From: Pleomorphomonas sp. PLEO
GTDB lineage: Bacteria > Pseudomonadota > Alphaproteobacteria > Rhizobiales > Pleomorphomonadaceae
DNA: 64,000 nucleotides
Reading direction: 5' to 3'
Assembly (NCBI RefSeq): GCF_041320595.1
Contig: NZ_CP166625.1
Coordinates: forward strand, 5,082,001 to 5,146,000
Shown: one piece after another, positions 1 to 8,007 of the stretch
How positions within the stretch are numbered: position 1 is the first letter of the stretch
Layout: every line of letters starts with the position of its first letter
Translations under genes and position numbers: made by a program
Notes under the pieces: model-generated
Told to the model about the DNA's origin: nothing
Seen by the model: only the letters and a program-made list of their open reading frames with translations
Database searches by the model: none

Positions 1-891
1 ATCATGCGGCTTTCCGACGACATCACCGTCATCCGCGACGGCGAATACATAGCCACTCGTCAGCGCGAAACGGTCACCATCGATGAGCTGATCGCCATGA
101 TGGTGGGCCGGCAGATGGACGAGATCTACCCGCCCCGTCTCAAGCCCGCCCCGGCCGAGAGTGAAGCGCCGATCCTTTCCGTCGAGGGCCTCAGCCGCGA
201 GGGTGAGTTCAAGGGTGTTTCCTTCAAGGTTCGGAAGGGCGAAATCCTCGGCTTCTTCGGCCTGATTGGCTCCGGTCGCTCTGAGGTTATGAACGCGCTG
301 TTCGGCATGAAGCAGGCCTCGGGTAGCATCCTCATCGACGGCGAGCCGGCAACCATCACCTCGCCGGTCGACGCCATCGGCCGACGGATCGCCTTCGTCA
401 CCGAGAACCGCAAGGAAGAGGGCCTCGTCCTCGCCCACAGCGTCGAGTGGAACATATCCATGGCGGCGCTTGGCCGCTTCGCCGCCGCGCTCGGCTTCAT
501 GCGCAAACGCGAGGAACGCAAGGCAGCGAACGACGAAGTAAGCCGGCTTACTATCAAGACGGCATCAGTCGAAACGCCGGTCGGCGCGCTGTCCGGCGGT
601 AACCAGCAGAAGGCGGTGCTCGCCAAGTGGCTGCTGACCCAGCCGCGCATCCTGATCCTCGACGAGCCGACGCGCGGCGTCGACGTCGGCGCAAAATTCG
701 AAATCTACAAGATCATCCGCCAACTGGCGGCCGAGGGCACGGCGATCCTGCTGGTCTCCTCCGAGCTGCCGGAAGTCCTCGGGATGAGCGATCGCCTCGT
801 TGTCATGCACGAGGGCCGGCTCAGCGCCACGCTGCCCGGCGGAGCTACCCCACAGACGGTCATGGTCCACGCGACAGGTATCACGTCATGA
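1..891 (+). CDS. Sugar ABC transporter ATP-binding protein (CUT2/RbsA type), 5'-truncated by window edge
   Basis: This is the C-terminal half of a duplicated-domain ATPase that powers uptake of a monosaccharide. The reading frame is open at base 1, and the first Met codon (position 4) lies in the typical ISDDITVIRDG stretch that ends the first ATPase domain, so the real start is upstream of the window. The second domain is complete: degenerate Walker A (GLIGSGRSE, about residue 87 after that Met), signature LSGGNQQK and Walker B LILDEPTRGVDV. A degenerate second Walker A is normal in the RbsA/MglA family. The stop overlaps the permease start by four bases (ATGA), showing translational coupling. 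The substrate is inferred from the downstream kinase and GatZ-like gene to be a tagatose- or galactitol-related sugar; this is not directly shown. Confidence 0.93.
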   Translation: MMRLSDDITVIRDGEYIATRQRETVTIDELIAMMVGRQMDEIYPPRLKPAPAESEAPILSVEGLSREGEFKGVSFKVRKGEILGFFGLIGSGRSEVMNALFGMKQASGSILIDGEPATITSPVDAIGRRIAFVTENRKEEGLVLAHSVEWNISMAALGRFAAALGFMRKREERKAANDEVSRLTIKTASVETPVGALSGGNQQKAVLAKWLLTQPRILILDEPTRGVDVGAKFEIYKIIRQLAAEGTAILLVSSELPEVLGMSDRLVVMHEGRLSATLPGGATPQTVMVHATGITS

Positions 892-1856
892 GCGATGAGA
901 AACACGCAACCGCCCAGAAGCCTTATGTCAAACTGCTCCGGCAGTATGGCGGCATCCTGGTCTCCCTGATTGTCCTCTGCATCATCTTCTCGGTGATGAA
1001 CCCGCGCTTCATGACGATCGCCAACTTCATGAACGTGCTGCAGCAGATCGCGGTGATCGCCATCGCCGCCTTCGGCATGACCTGGGTGATCCTGCTCGGC
1101 GAGATCGACCTGTCCATCGGTTCGATCATCGCCGTCGCCGGCATGGCCGCGGCTCAGGCCTTCCTTGCCGGGTTCGGCTTCGTGCCGACGCTTGTCCTGA
1201 CACTGCTTGCCGGCGCGGCTATGGGCCTTGCCAACGGCGTGCTTATCGCCAAGCTGGGGCTGCCATCGTTCATCGTGACGGTGGCGACCATGGGCATCTT
1301 CCGAGGCCTCGTCAGCCTGCCGACCAACGGCGCACCGGCGATGATCGAAGACCCCACCTGGATTGCTATCGGCGCCGAGAGTTTCCTCGGTCTGCCGATC
1401 ATCATCTGGATCGTGGTGGTGCTGTTCGCCTTCAATCACGTGCTGCTGTCGAAGACGACCTTTGGTCGCCGCGCCTATCTCACCGGTGGCAATCGTGAAG
1501 CGGCCGTCTACTCGGGCATCAAGGTCGACCGGGTCAAGATCACCATCTTCATGATCTCCGGCATCATGGCGGCGATCTCCGGCATCCTGCTGTCGTCGCG
1601 CCTCTATTCGGCGCAGACCAACGCTGGCACCAGCTATGAACTCGATGCCATCGCGGCGGCGGTGCTCGGTGGCACCAGCCTTGCCGGCGGCGTCGGCACC
1701 ATGATCGGCACCATCATCGGCGCCCTGATCATCGGCATCATGAACAACGGCATGAACATGCTGTCCGTTCCCTACTTCTACCAGTTGATCGTCAAGGGCT
1801 TGGTCATTCTGCTGGCCGTCTGGCTCGACGTTCGCTCCAAGCGGGCCAAGCAATAA
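888..1856 (+). CDS. Sugar ABC transporter permease (CUT2/RbsC type)
   Basis: This 322-residue inner-membrane permease is of the BPD_transp_2 family and forms the channel for the preceding ATPase. The start at 888 overlaps the ATPase stop and yields MSDEKHATAQKPYVKLLRQ, a normal short cytoplasmic N-terminus. An in-frame upstream extension to about 627 lies inside the ATPase gene and is not credible. The protein is strongly hydrophobic, with about ten membrane segments, and carries the family motif GEIDLSIGSI at about residue 65 and the conserved VLGGTSLAGGVGT loop. It is followed by the kinase with a TAATG overlap. No binding-protein gene is visible downstream in this operon, so it is expected upstream of the window. 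Confidence 0.95.
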   Translation: MSDEKHATAQKPYVKLLRQYGGILVSLIVLCIIFSVMNPRFMTIANFMNVLQQIAVIAIAAFGMTWVILLGEIDLSIGSIIAVAGMAAAQAFLAGFGFVPTLVLTLLAGAAMGLANGVLIAKLGLPSFIVTVATMGIFRGLVSLPTNGAPAMIEDPTWIAIGAESFLGLPIIIWIVVVLFAFNHVLLSKTTFGRRAYLTGGNREAAVYSGIKVDRVKITIFMISGIMAAISGILLSSRLYSAQTNAGTSYELDAIAAAVLGGTSLAGGVGTMIGTIIGALIIGIMNNGMNMLSVPYFYQLIVKGLVILLAVWLDVRSKRAKQ

Positions 1857-2803
1857 TGCGTCAAAGCAAGGTTCTCACCATCGGCGAAGTGCTGGTGGAA
1901 ATCGTCGCCACCGAGCGTGGCGATGGCTTTCGCGAGCCGGTCAAGCTGATCGGTCCCTTTCCCTCCGGCGCGCCGGCCATCTTCATCGATCAGGTGGGCA
2001 AGCTCGGGCAAGCGTCGGCGATCATCTCGCGAGTTGGTGACGACGATTTCGGCCACGTCAATCTGGACCGGCTGACGCGCGACGGCGTCGATGTGTCCGG
2101 CATCGAAGTCGATCCGCTGGGTACCACCGGCAGCGCCTTCGTGCGCTATCGCGAGGATGGCGGTCGCAACTTCGTCTTCAACATCCGCCATAGCGCCTGT
2201 GGCAGCATCGAGCTCAAGGGCCCGGCCACCGCGCTCATCGAGACTTGCACCCACATGCATGTCATGGGCTCCTCGCTCTACGCGCCGAGCGTGGTGGAGG
2301 CCGTGCTGACGGCGACGCGGACGATAAAGGCCAAGGGGGGCACGGTTTCGTTCGACCCCAACCTTCGCGCCGAGATCCTGAACAGCCCTGGCATGCGCGA
2401 GGCGCTTGCCATTGTTCTGGCCGAGACCGACCTGTTCCTGCCGAGCGGCGAGGAGTTGTTCCTGTTCTCGCCAGCCGACAGCGAGAAAAAAGCGATCGCC
2501 AACCTCCTGAAGAGTGGCATCAAGGCCGTCGTTTTGAAGCGTGGCGCTGCCGGCGCCAGCTATTTCGATGCAACCGGTGAAATCAGTCTGCCGGGCTTCC
2601 AGGTGACGGAAGTCGACCCCACCGGTGCCGGTGACTGCTTCGGCGCCACCTTCGTCACATTCTGGCTTGCCGGGGCCGATCCCGAGATGGCGCTTCGCTA
2701 CGCCAATGCGGCCGGCGCCAAGGCCGTCACCAGATCCGGCCCGATGGAGGGCGCGTCGACACGCGCCGAACTCGACGCATTGATCGCCGAACAAAGGAGC
2801 TGA
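1856..2803 (+). CDS. PfkB-family carbohydrate kinase, probably tagatose kinase-like
   Basis: This 315-residue ribokinase-fold sugar kinase should phosphorylate the imported sugar with ATP in the cytoplasm. Visible motifs are the N-terminal substrate-loop glycines, FDPNLR at 166-171 and the PfkB signature DPTGAGD at 254-260, with D260 as the expected catalytic base. Length is normal for the family. The start codon overlaps the permease stop and the next gene follows after four bases, so the genes are one operon. Established knowledge: in Agrobacterium a PfkB kinase next to a GatZ-like protein phosphorylates D-tagatose in galactitol breakdown. Assigning tagatose here is inference from that arrangement; fructose or another ketose cannot be excluded. 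Confidence 0.9.
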   Translation: MRQSKVLTIGEVLVEIVATERGDGFREPVKLIGPFPSGAPAIFIDQVGKLGQASAIISRVGDDDFGHVNLDRLTRDGVDVSGIEVDPLGTTGSAFVRYREDGGRNFVFNIRHSACGSIELKGPATALIETCTHMHVMGSSLYAPSVVEAVLTATRTIKAKGGTVSFDPNLRAEILNSPGMREALAIVLAETDLFLPSGEELFLFSPADSEKKAIANLLKSGIKAVVLKRGAAGASYFDATGEISLPGFQVTEVDPTGAGDCFGATFVTFWLAGADPEMALRYANAAGAKAVTRSGPMEGASTRAELDALIAEQRS

Positions 2804-2807
2804 AGAC

Positions 2808-4085
2808 ATGGCCATGAACCCGCTCAGCGACATTTCCACCTGGCGCTTCCGTACCTCCGGCTTGCGCGGCATTCCCTCGATCTGCTCGGCCCATCCGGTG
2901 GTGATCGAGGCGGCGATGCGCCGTGCCTCCGCCCTCGGCCTGCCGGTGCTGATCGAGGCGACCTGCAATCAGGTTAACCAGGACGGCGGCTACACCGGCA
3001 TGACGCCGCGGGATTTCCGGGACTTCGTCGCGGCAATCGCCAAGCGCGTCGGCTTCCCGTTCGAGAACGTCATCCTCGGCGGCGACCATCTCGGCCCCAA
3101 CCCGTGGAAGAAGCTGCCGGCCACTGAGGCCATGGACAAGGCCAAGGTGATGATCGACGCCTTCGCCAAGGCCGGCTTCACCAAGCTGCATCTCGACACC
3201 TCGATGGGCTGCGCTGGAGAACCAGTGGCTCTCGCCGACGCGCTGACCGCCGAACGAGCCGCTTCGCTCGCTGCCGTCGCCGAGGCCGCGACCAAGAACG
3301 CTGTCGTCAAGCCGGTCTATATCGTCGGCACCGAAGTGCCGATCCCCGGCGGCGCCATGGAAGAGATCGAGGAGCTTGAAGTTACCAAGCCCGAGGCGGC
3401 GCGCGAGACCATCGCCGTCCACCGCGCGGCCTTCGCCAAGGCCGGCATCGCCGGTGCCTTCGAGCGCGCCGTCGGCGCCGTGGTGCAGCCCGGCGTCGAG
3501 TTCGGCAACCACAACGTCGTCGCCTTCGATGCCGAAAAGGCCGCGCGCCTCTCGGCCGTGCTCGCCGACCTCAAGGGCTTCGTGTTTGAGGCCCATTCCA
3601 CCGACTACCAGACGCCGGAAGCACTGAAGGCGCTGGTCGACAACGGCTTTTCCATCCTGAAGGTCGGTCCGGCCCTGACCTTTGCGCTACGCGAAGCGCT
3701 CTACGGCCTCGACCACATCGCCGAGGTGCTGTTCGCCGGCCATCGCAAGGAGACGCTTGTCGCCACCTTCGAACGGGTGATGCTCGCCCATCCCGACAAC
3801 TGGGCCAAATACTATTTCGGCACGCCCGACGAGCAGCGGCTACAGCGGCACTTCAGCTATTCCGATCGCATCCGCTACTACTGGCCGGAGCCGGAGATCG
3901 CCAAGGCGGCCGAGGAATTGCTCGCCCTGTTCGGCAACACCACAATACCCGAGACGCTGATCAGCCAGTATCTTCGCGGCGTCTACGAGGGCGTCCGGCG
4001 CGGCCGCGTCGAACCCACCGCCCATGGCCTGTCGCTCGCCATGGTCGACCTCGTCCTCGACGACTATTTCAAAGCCTGCCTCTAA
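2808..4085 (+). CDS. GatZ/KbaZ-family protein (tagatose-6-phosphate 4-epimerase or aldolase non-catalytic subunit)
   Basis: This 425-residue TIM-barrel protein belongs to the GatZ/KbaZ family. Diagnostic stretches are the early RGIPSICSAHP, ATCNQVNQDGGYTGM and GGDHLGPNPW, and LDTSMGCAGEP further on. A strong AAGGAG site precedes the ATG. In E. coli GatZ/KbaZ supports the class II aldolase GatY/KbaY, but no GatY-like gene is present here. Established knowledge from Agrobacterium galactitol catabolism assigns a GatZ homologue as D-tagatose-6-phosphate 4-epimerase giving fructose-6-phosphate. With a kinase gene directly upstream and no aldolase partner in view, the epimerase role is the better inference. 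Position in the operon (kinase then GatZ-like) fits sequential steps. Confidence 0.9.
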   Translation: MAMNPLSDISTWRFRTSGLRGIPSICSAHPVVIEAAMRRASALGLPVLIEATCNQVNQDGGYTGMTPRDFRDFVAAIAKRVGFPFENVILGGDHLGPNPWKKLPATEAMDKAKVMIDAFAKAGFTKLHLDTSMGCAGEPVALADALTAERAASLAAVAEAATKNAVVKPVYIVGTEVPIPGGAMEEIEELEVTKPEAARETIAVHRAAFAKAGIAGAFERAVGAVVQPGVEFGNHNVVAFDAEKAARLSAVLADLKGFVFEAHSTDYQTPEALKALVDNGFSILKVGPALTFALREALYGLDHIAEVLFAGHRKETLVATFERVMLAHPDNWAKYYFGTPDEQRLQRHFSYSDRIRYYWPEPEIAKAAEELLALFGNTTIPETLISQYLRGVYEGVRRGRVEPTAHGLSLAMVDLVLDDYFKACL

Positions 4086-4111
4086 AGGCAGGCAATACGG
4101 GACATGCAAAT

Positions 4112-5284
4112 ATGCAGGATGACATCATCTTCACGCTGACCGACACGGCCGGCGGGCTTGAGGTCGCCGATTGGTCGGTTACCTCCAGCGAGCTCGGAAT
4201 CAAGAGCAGCACGCCGTTCGAGATCGTGAAAAAGACCCTGCGCGGCGGCCGGCAAGAAGGCAGCACGCTCATCACCATCCGGTCCGGTCGGCTCTCGGTG
4301 ACGGTGATCCCTACGCGCGGCATGGGCATCCTGAGGGCGGGCCTCGACGGCATCAACTTTGGCTGGGCATCCCCGGTTGACGAAGTCGTGCATCCCTCAT
4401 TCATTCGCCTTGGCGAACGCAACGGCCTCGGCTGGCTGGAAGGCTTTAACGAGCTGATGGTGCGCTGCGGCTACGAGTGGACCGGCCATCCGATCGTCGA
4501 TGGTGACAAGGTTTATACGCTGCACGGCCGAGCGGGGAATACGCCGGCCTCCAAGGTCGAGGTGCGCATCTCGCGCGAGGCACCGCATCGCATCACGCTC
4601 TGTGGCCTGATCAAGGAAAAAGCGTTCAAGAACGTCGAGTTCGAAACCTGGACGGAGCTGACCGTCGTGCCCGGCGATACCGGCTTCTCGCTCGACGACC
4701 GGCTCGTCAACCGCGCCGATTACGCCCATTTCTATGAAGTGATCTACCACACCAATGTCGGTCGTCCCGTGCTGGAGGAAGGCGCCCGCGTTATCGGGCC
4801 GTTCACCCACGTCACGCCGTTCAACGACGCCGCCAAGCCGGACCTTGCCACCTGGGACCGCTATCGTGGTCCGACGCGCGATTTCGATGAGATGCTCTAC
4901 GCCTGTGAGTTGGCAGCCGGTGCCGACGGGCGCACGGAAGTGGCCCTGATCAATGCCACGGAAACACTCGGCTTTTCCATTGCCTATCATATCGGAGAGA
5001 TGCCGGCTTTTTCGCTGTGGAAGAACACCGATACCGACAAGCAGGGCTATGTGACCGGTCTCGAGCCGGGGTCCAACTACCCCTATCCGCTACCGGTCGA
5101 GCGGGCTGCCGGCCGGCTCAAGACATTGGAGCCGGGCGCCGAGGCCCGCTTCCGCATGCGTTTCGATCTTCTGACCGACAAGGCCGCCGTCGCGGCCTGC
5201 GCCGCTCGCATCGACAAGCTCAAGGCGGGTGTCAACGTCACCGTTCATAAAGAGCCGATCCTGCGTAGCCAGACAAAAGCCTGA
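4112..5284 (+). CDS. DUF4432 family protein (aldose 1-epimerase-like)
   Basis: This 390-residue soluble protein resembles the DUF4432 group of galactose-mutarotase-fold proteins, with features such as TLRGGRQEGSTLI, VIPTRGMGIL, and VYTLHGRAGNTP around residue 130. Such proteins are thought to act on the anomeric carbon or ring form of sugars. It is the last gene of the sugar operon and is followed by a strong terminator, so it probably acts on the same substrate as the transporter and kinase. The Shine-Dalgarno is weak and the ATG at 4112 is chosen by fit of the N-terminus to the family. The exact reaction is unknown; a mutarotase or ketose/aldose-related role is a guess. Confidence 0.85.
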   Translation: MQDDIIFTLTDTAGGLEVADWSVTSSELGIKSSTPFEIVKKTLRGGRQEGSTLITIRSGRLSVTVIPTRGMGILRAGLDGINFGWASPVDEVVHPSFIRLGERNGLGWLEGFNELMVRCGYEWTGHPIVDGDKVYTLHGRAGNTPASKVEVRISREAPHRITLCGLIKEKAFKNVEFETWTELTVVPGDTGFSLDDRLVNRADYAHFYEVIYHTNVGRPVLEEGARVIGPFTHVTPFNDAAKPDLATWDRYRGPTRDFDEMLYACELAAGADGRTEVALINATETLGFSIAYHIGEMPAFSLWKNTDTDKQGYVTGLEPGSNYPYPLPVERAAGRLKTLEPGAEARFRMRFDLLTDKAAVAACAARIDKLKAGVNVTVHKEPILRSQTKA

Positions 5285-5306
5285 AAATGACAAACCGCTA
5301 GCCGCC

Positions 5307-5343
5307 ACCCTCTTCACGCCGACGCGTGGAGAGGGTTTCTTTT
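5307..5343 (+). terminator. Rho-independent terminator of the sugar operon
   Basis: A 13-base-pair stem (one G-T pair) with a four-base loop occupies 5307-5336 and is followed by TTCTTTT-type bases. It starts 23 bases after the DUF4432 stop and separates the operon from the convergent LacI gene. On the opposite strand no T run follows the stem. Confidence 0.85.
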
Positions 5344-5362
5344 GGGGGGACGAAGACGGCCC

Positions 5363-6400
5363 TCAGGCCGAGGTGCGCAGCATGATCTCGGCGTTGAGCA
5401 GCACCCGCTCGTTCGGCCGCGGCTCGATATCCTGATCAAAGCGGGCATTGATCTTGTGCAGCAGCAGCTCGACGGCGATGCGGCCGATCTCATTATAGTT
5501 CTGCGCCACGGTGGTCAGCGGCGGGCAGGTATAGCGTGACAGCGGGTGATCGTCGTGACCGGCGACACGCAGGTCGCAATCGTCGCCACGGCCGACCTTG
5601 AGACCGGCCTGGTAGGCGGCGGCCAGCACACCGAAAGCAATACGGTCATTGGCGCACAGCACGGTGCGGGTGGGAAATCCCTCATCGCCGAGGATACGCA
5701 CGGCTTCCGTAAAGCCGAAACGCTCGAAATCCCATGAGGTGTCCGGCAGCGTCGCCACGTAACGCGGCTCAAGCTTCAACTCTTCCATGGCCGCACCGTA
5801 GGCATCGCGGCGCTCGATGGCGTTGCGGTTGACCGAGGGCATGCCGAAATAGCAAGGCGCGTCGCCGGAGCGTGACAGATAGTCGACGATGAGGCGAAAG
5901 CTCTGTCGGTTGTTGGTGCCAACAAAGGCCGAAGCGGCATCGAGCTGCGAGTCGACGTAGATCAGCGGGATGCTGGCGCCGAGCCTGGCAAGCTTGTCGT
6001 GATGGGACTGCACGCCCAGCGGAGCGATGACCGCACCGGCGACATTCATCGCCTTGAAGGTCTCGATCGCCCGCTCTTCGAGTTTCGGTTTGCCATCCGA
6101 CGACAACACGAAGGCCAGATAGCCCGCTTGCTCGGCCAATACCTCTATCCGCCGGGTCAGTGCCATGTAGAACACGTCGGTCGAGTTGGGGATGATGATG
6201 CCGAGGATATTGGTACGCCGACGGTTGAGGTTCACAGCGAACAGGTTCGGCCGGAAGCCGGATTCCTTGATGGCTTTCTCGATGGCTTCCCGGGTTTGAC
6301 GGCGAACGGAATTGGGGTCGTTAAAATAGCGGGAGACGGTTGGGCGAGACAGTCCGACGTAATCGGAAAACTCTTCCATCGTACGGATCGTCGTGGTCAC
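5363..6400 (-). CDS. LacI-family transcriptional regulator
   Basis: This 345-residue sugar-responsive repressor has an N-terminal helix-turn-helix at residues 7-26 (TMEEFSDYVGLSRPTVSRYF), a hinge near 50-60, then a periplasmic-binding-protein-like ligand domain starting ILGIIIPNS. It lies convergent to the upstream sugar operon and divergent from the second sugar transporter at 6898. It therefore could control either or both. Two inverted repeats in the divergent spacer (6434-6448 and 6560-6580) are candidate operators. The ligand is expected to be the transported sugar or its phosphate. Family assignment is firm; the target genes are inferred. Confidence 0.95.
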   Translation of the reverse strand: MTTTIRTMEEFSDYVGLSRPTVSRYFNDPNSVRRQTREAIEKAIKESGFRPNLFAVNLNRRRTNILGIIIPNSTDVFYMALTRRIEVLAEQAGYLAFVLSSDGKPKLEERAIETFKAMNVAGAVIAPLGVQSHHDKLARLGASIPLIYVDSQLDAASAFVGTNNRQSFRLIVDYLSRSGDAPCYFGMPSVNRNAIERRDAYGAAMEELKLEPRYVATLPDTSWDFERFGFTEAVRILGDEGFPTRTVLCANDRIAFGVLAAAYQAGLKVGRGDDCDLRVAGHDDHPLSRYTCPPLTTVAQNYNEIGRIAVELLLHKINARFDQDIEPRPNERVLLNAEIMLRTSA

Positions 6401-6433
6401 TCTGCCATCCCCGTTCCACCCACAACCGGAGCA

Positions 6434-6448
6434 CTACAACCATTGTAG
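6434..6448. promoter_or_regulatory. Inverted repeat, candidate LacI operator
   Basis: CTACAA and TTGTAG flank a three-base spacer, 34 bases upstream of the LacI start codon. The size and position suit an autoregulatory operator, but no second exact copy was found in the window, so the assignment is tentative. Confidence 0.35.
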
Positions 6449-6559
6449 ATGCTTCCATGGCGGGACGCCAATCGTCAGATTGGCCGCCGCAAGCCGGCAA
6501 GACCAAGTGCGCTTTTCAACTGGCGAATTTCGCAGCCGACATTTCCTGCGTCAAGTTAT

Positions 6560-6580
6560 AATTTTTCACGCGTAAAAATT
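6560..6580. promoter_or_regulatory. AT-armed palindrome, candidate operator
   Basis: AATTTTT and AAAAATT arms flank a seven-base centre containing ACGCGT. Symmetric arms around a CG-containing centre resemble LacI-family sites. It lies in the long spacer between the LacI gene and the permease at 6898. Confidence 0.35.
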
Positions 6581-6897
6581 GCCCTTCATATTGAGGGCCA
6601 GGGCCGCCAATGATGCTGCGGATACGAGCATGCCTAGGCCAAAGCATACCATCGAAGAAGCCGGGGACGAAGGGAACGTCTCTATTAGCCAGACCCTAAA
6701 AACTTAAGTCTCGCAATCGCCTTTTCGGCGCAAAGCCATTCCGGAAAGATCGCCAACGCCGAACGAAGTTTGCGTTCCTTGCGTGATTTACCGCATGCAT
6801 TCCCATTCCGCATCCATTTCGATCCGAAATTTGCATTGGACGCATTTATGCCGGCCTTTTAGGCTGACTTTGTTTTCAGCAGAGAGAGTGTGGCGGC

Positions 6898-7878
6898 ATG
6901 TCCGTCCTTAAGTCCGGAACGCTCAGCCAGGAGCGCATTGTCTTCCTGTTCGCCATCGTGTTGTTCGTTGCCTATGCCGCCCTTCTGAACGGCTTCCTGG
7001 CGCCGAACAATCTGGTGGCGATCCTGCGTTCGGTATCGGTGCTCGGCATTCTGGCCGTTGGCATGGGCATCGTGGTGATCGGCCGAGGCATCGACCTTTC
7101 CATGGTGGCGGTGATGGCGATGGCCACCGCCTGGCAGCTTGCCATGATGAACGCCGGTACGCCGCCGCTCATCGCCACGGCCATCGTGTTTGCCGGCGTG
7201 GTCGCGGTCGGGATCATCAACGGCCTTCTGATCGCCTACGCCGAGGTGCCGGCGGTGTTCGCCACACTGGCCACAGCGAGCTTCGTGTTTGGTCTCGTCC
7301 GCTCGCGCTTCATTGCGCAGGACGCCGTGCCGGTGCCGCCATCGGCGTCGTTCATTCTGGAGTTCGGACAGGCGCGGCTCGCCCACATGCCGATCGAAGT
7401 GGTGATGTTCGCCGTCGCCGCTTTCCTGAGTTTCCTGGTGCTGCGCTTCACCAAGTTCGGCCGCTACGTCTACTACATGGGCGACAACTATCAGGCCGCC
7501 CGCACCATGGGCATTCCGGTTCGGCCGATGATCATCGGCCAGTATGTGGTCTCGGCGCTGGTCGCCTGGCTCGCCGGCCTCATCACCGCCGCCGGCCTGC
7601 AGTCGATCAACACCCGGGTCGTCAACTCGACGCTGCTCTATGACGTCATCCTGGTCGTGGTGATCGGCGGCATCGGGCTTTCGGGCGGCAAGGGCGGCAT
7701 GCGCAACGTCGTCATCGGCGCCCTGCTGATCGGCATCATGCTGAATGGCATGACCATTCTCGACCTGCCCAACATCTACCAGAACCTCATCAAGGCGACG
7801 ATCCTGCTCGTCGCCCTCATCATCGACAGCCGCCTCAACCCGCGCGACGAACAAGTCGGACAGCAGGGAGACATATGA
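6898..7878 (+). CDS. Sugar ABC transporter permease (CUT2/RbsC type)
   Basis: This 326-residue permease has about ten hydrophobic segments and the family motif GRGIDLSMVAVMAM near residue 60. It begins the second CUT2 sugar transport operon, which contains a further permease fused to a propeller domain, so the transporter channel is probably a heterodimer. It is followed by a 130-base gap and the binding-protein gene. The Shine-Dalgarno before the ATG at 6898 is poor, but the N-terminus (MSVLKSGTLSQERIVF) is typical. Substrate is unknown; co-location with lactonase-like propellers suggests a sugar, sugar acid or sugar lactone. Confidence 0.95.
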   Translation: MSVLKSGTLSQERIVFLFAIVLFVAYAALLNGFLAPNNLVAILRSVSVLGILAVGMGIVVIGRGIDLSMVAVMAMATAWQLAMMNAGTPPLIATAIVFAGVVAVGIINGLLIAYAEVPAVFATLATASFVFGLVRSRFIAQDAVPVPPSASFILEFGQARLAHMPIEVVMFAVAAFLSFLVLRFTKFGRYVYYMGDNYQAARTMGIPVRPMIIGQYVVSALVAWLAGLITAAGLQSINTRVVNSTLLYDVILVVVIGGIGLSGGKGGMRNVVIGALLIGIMLNGMTILDLPNIYQNLIKATILLVALIIDSRLNPRDEQVGQQGDI

Positions 7879-8007
7879 TCCTCTTCCGGCGGTCGCCACG
7901 CGATGCAACCACCGGAAAATGGACAGGAATTGGAAATTCATCGCTTGGCTCGAGGGGGGCGAAGCGATGCACTCACCGGGTCGGAAACCCTTGAAAAGGA
8001 ACCACTC

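Larger units (their letters stand above)
6401..6897. other. Intergenic region, divergent control region
   Basis: About 500 bases separate the LacI gene from the permease gene. Apart from the two inverted repeats described separately, no gene or RNA is recognised. Short open frames here show no family resemblance. It should hold the promoters of both flanking transcription units. Confidence 0.6.

Noticed and set aside
627-887. N-terminal extension of the permease frame
   Set aside because: Lies wholly within the ATPase gene in another frame; the ATGA overlap at 888 and normal N-terminus support the shorter protein.
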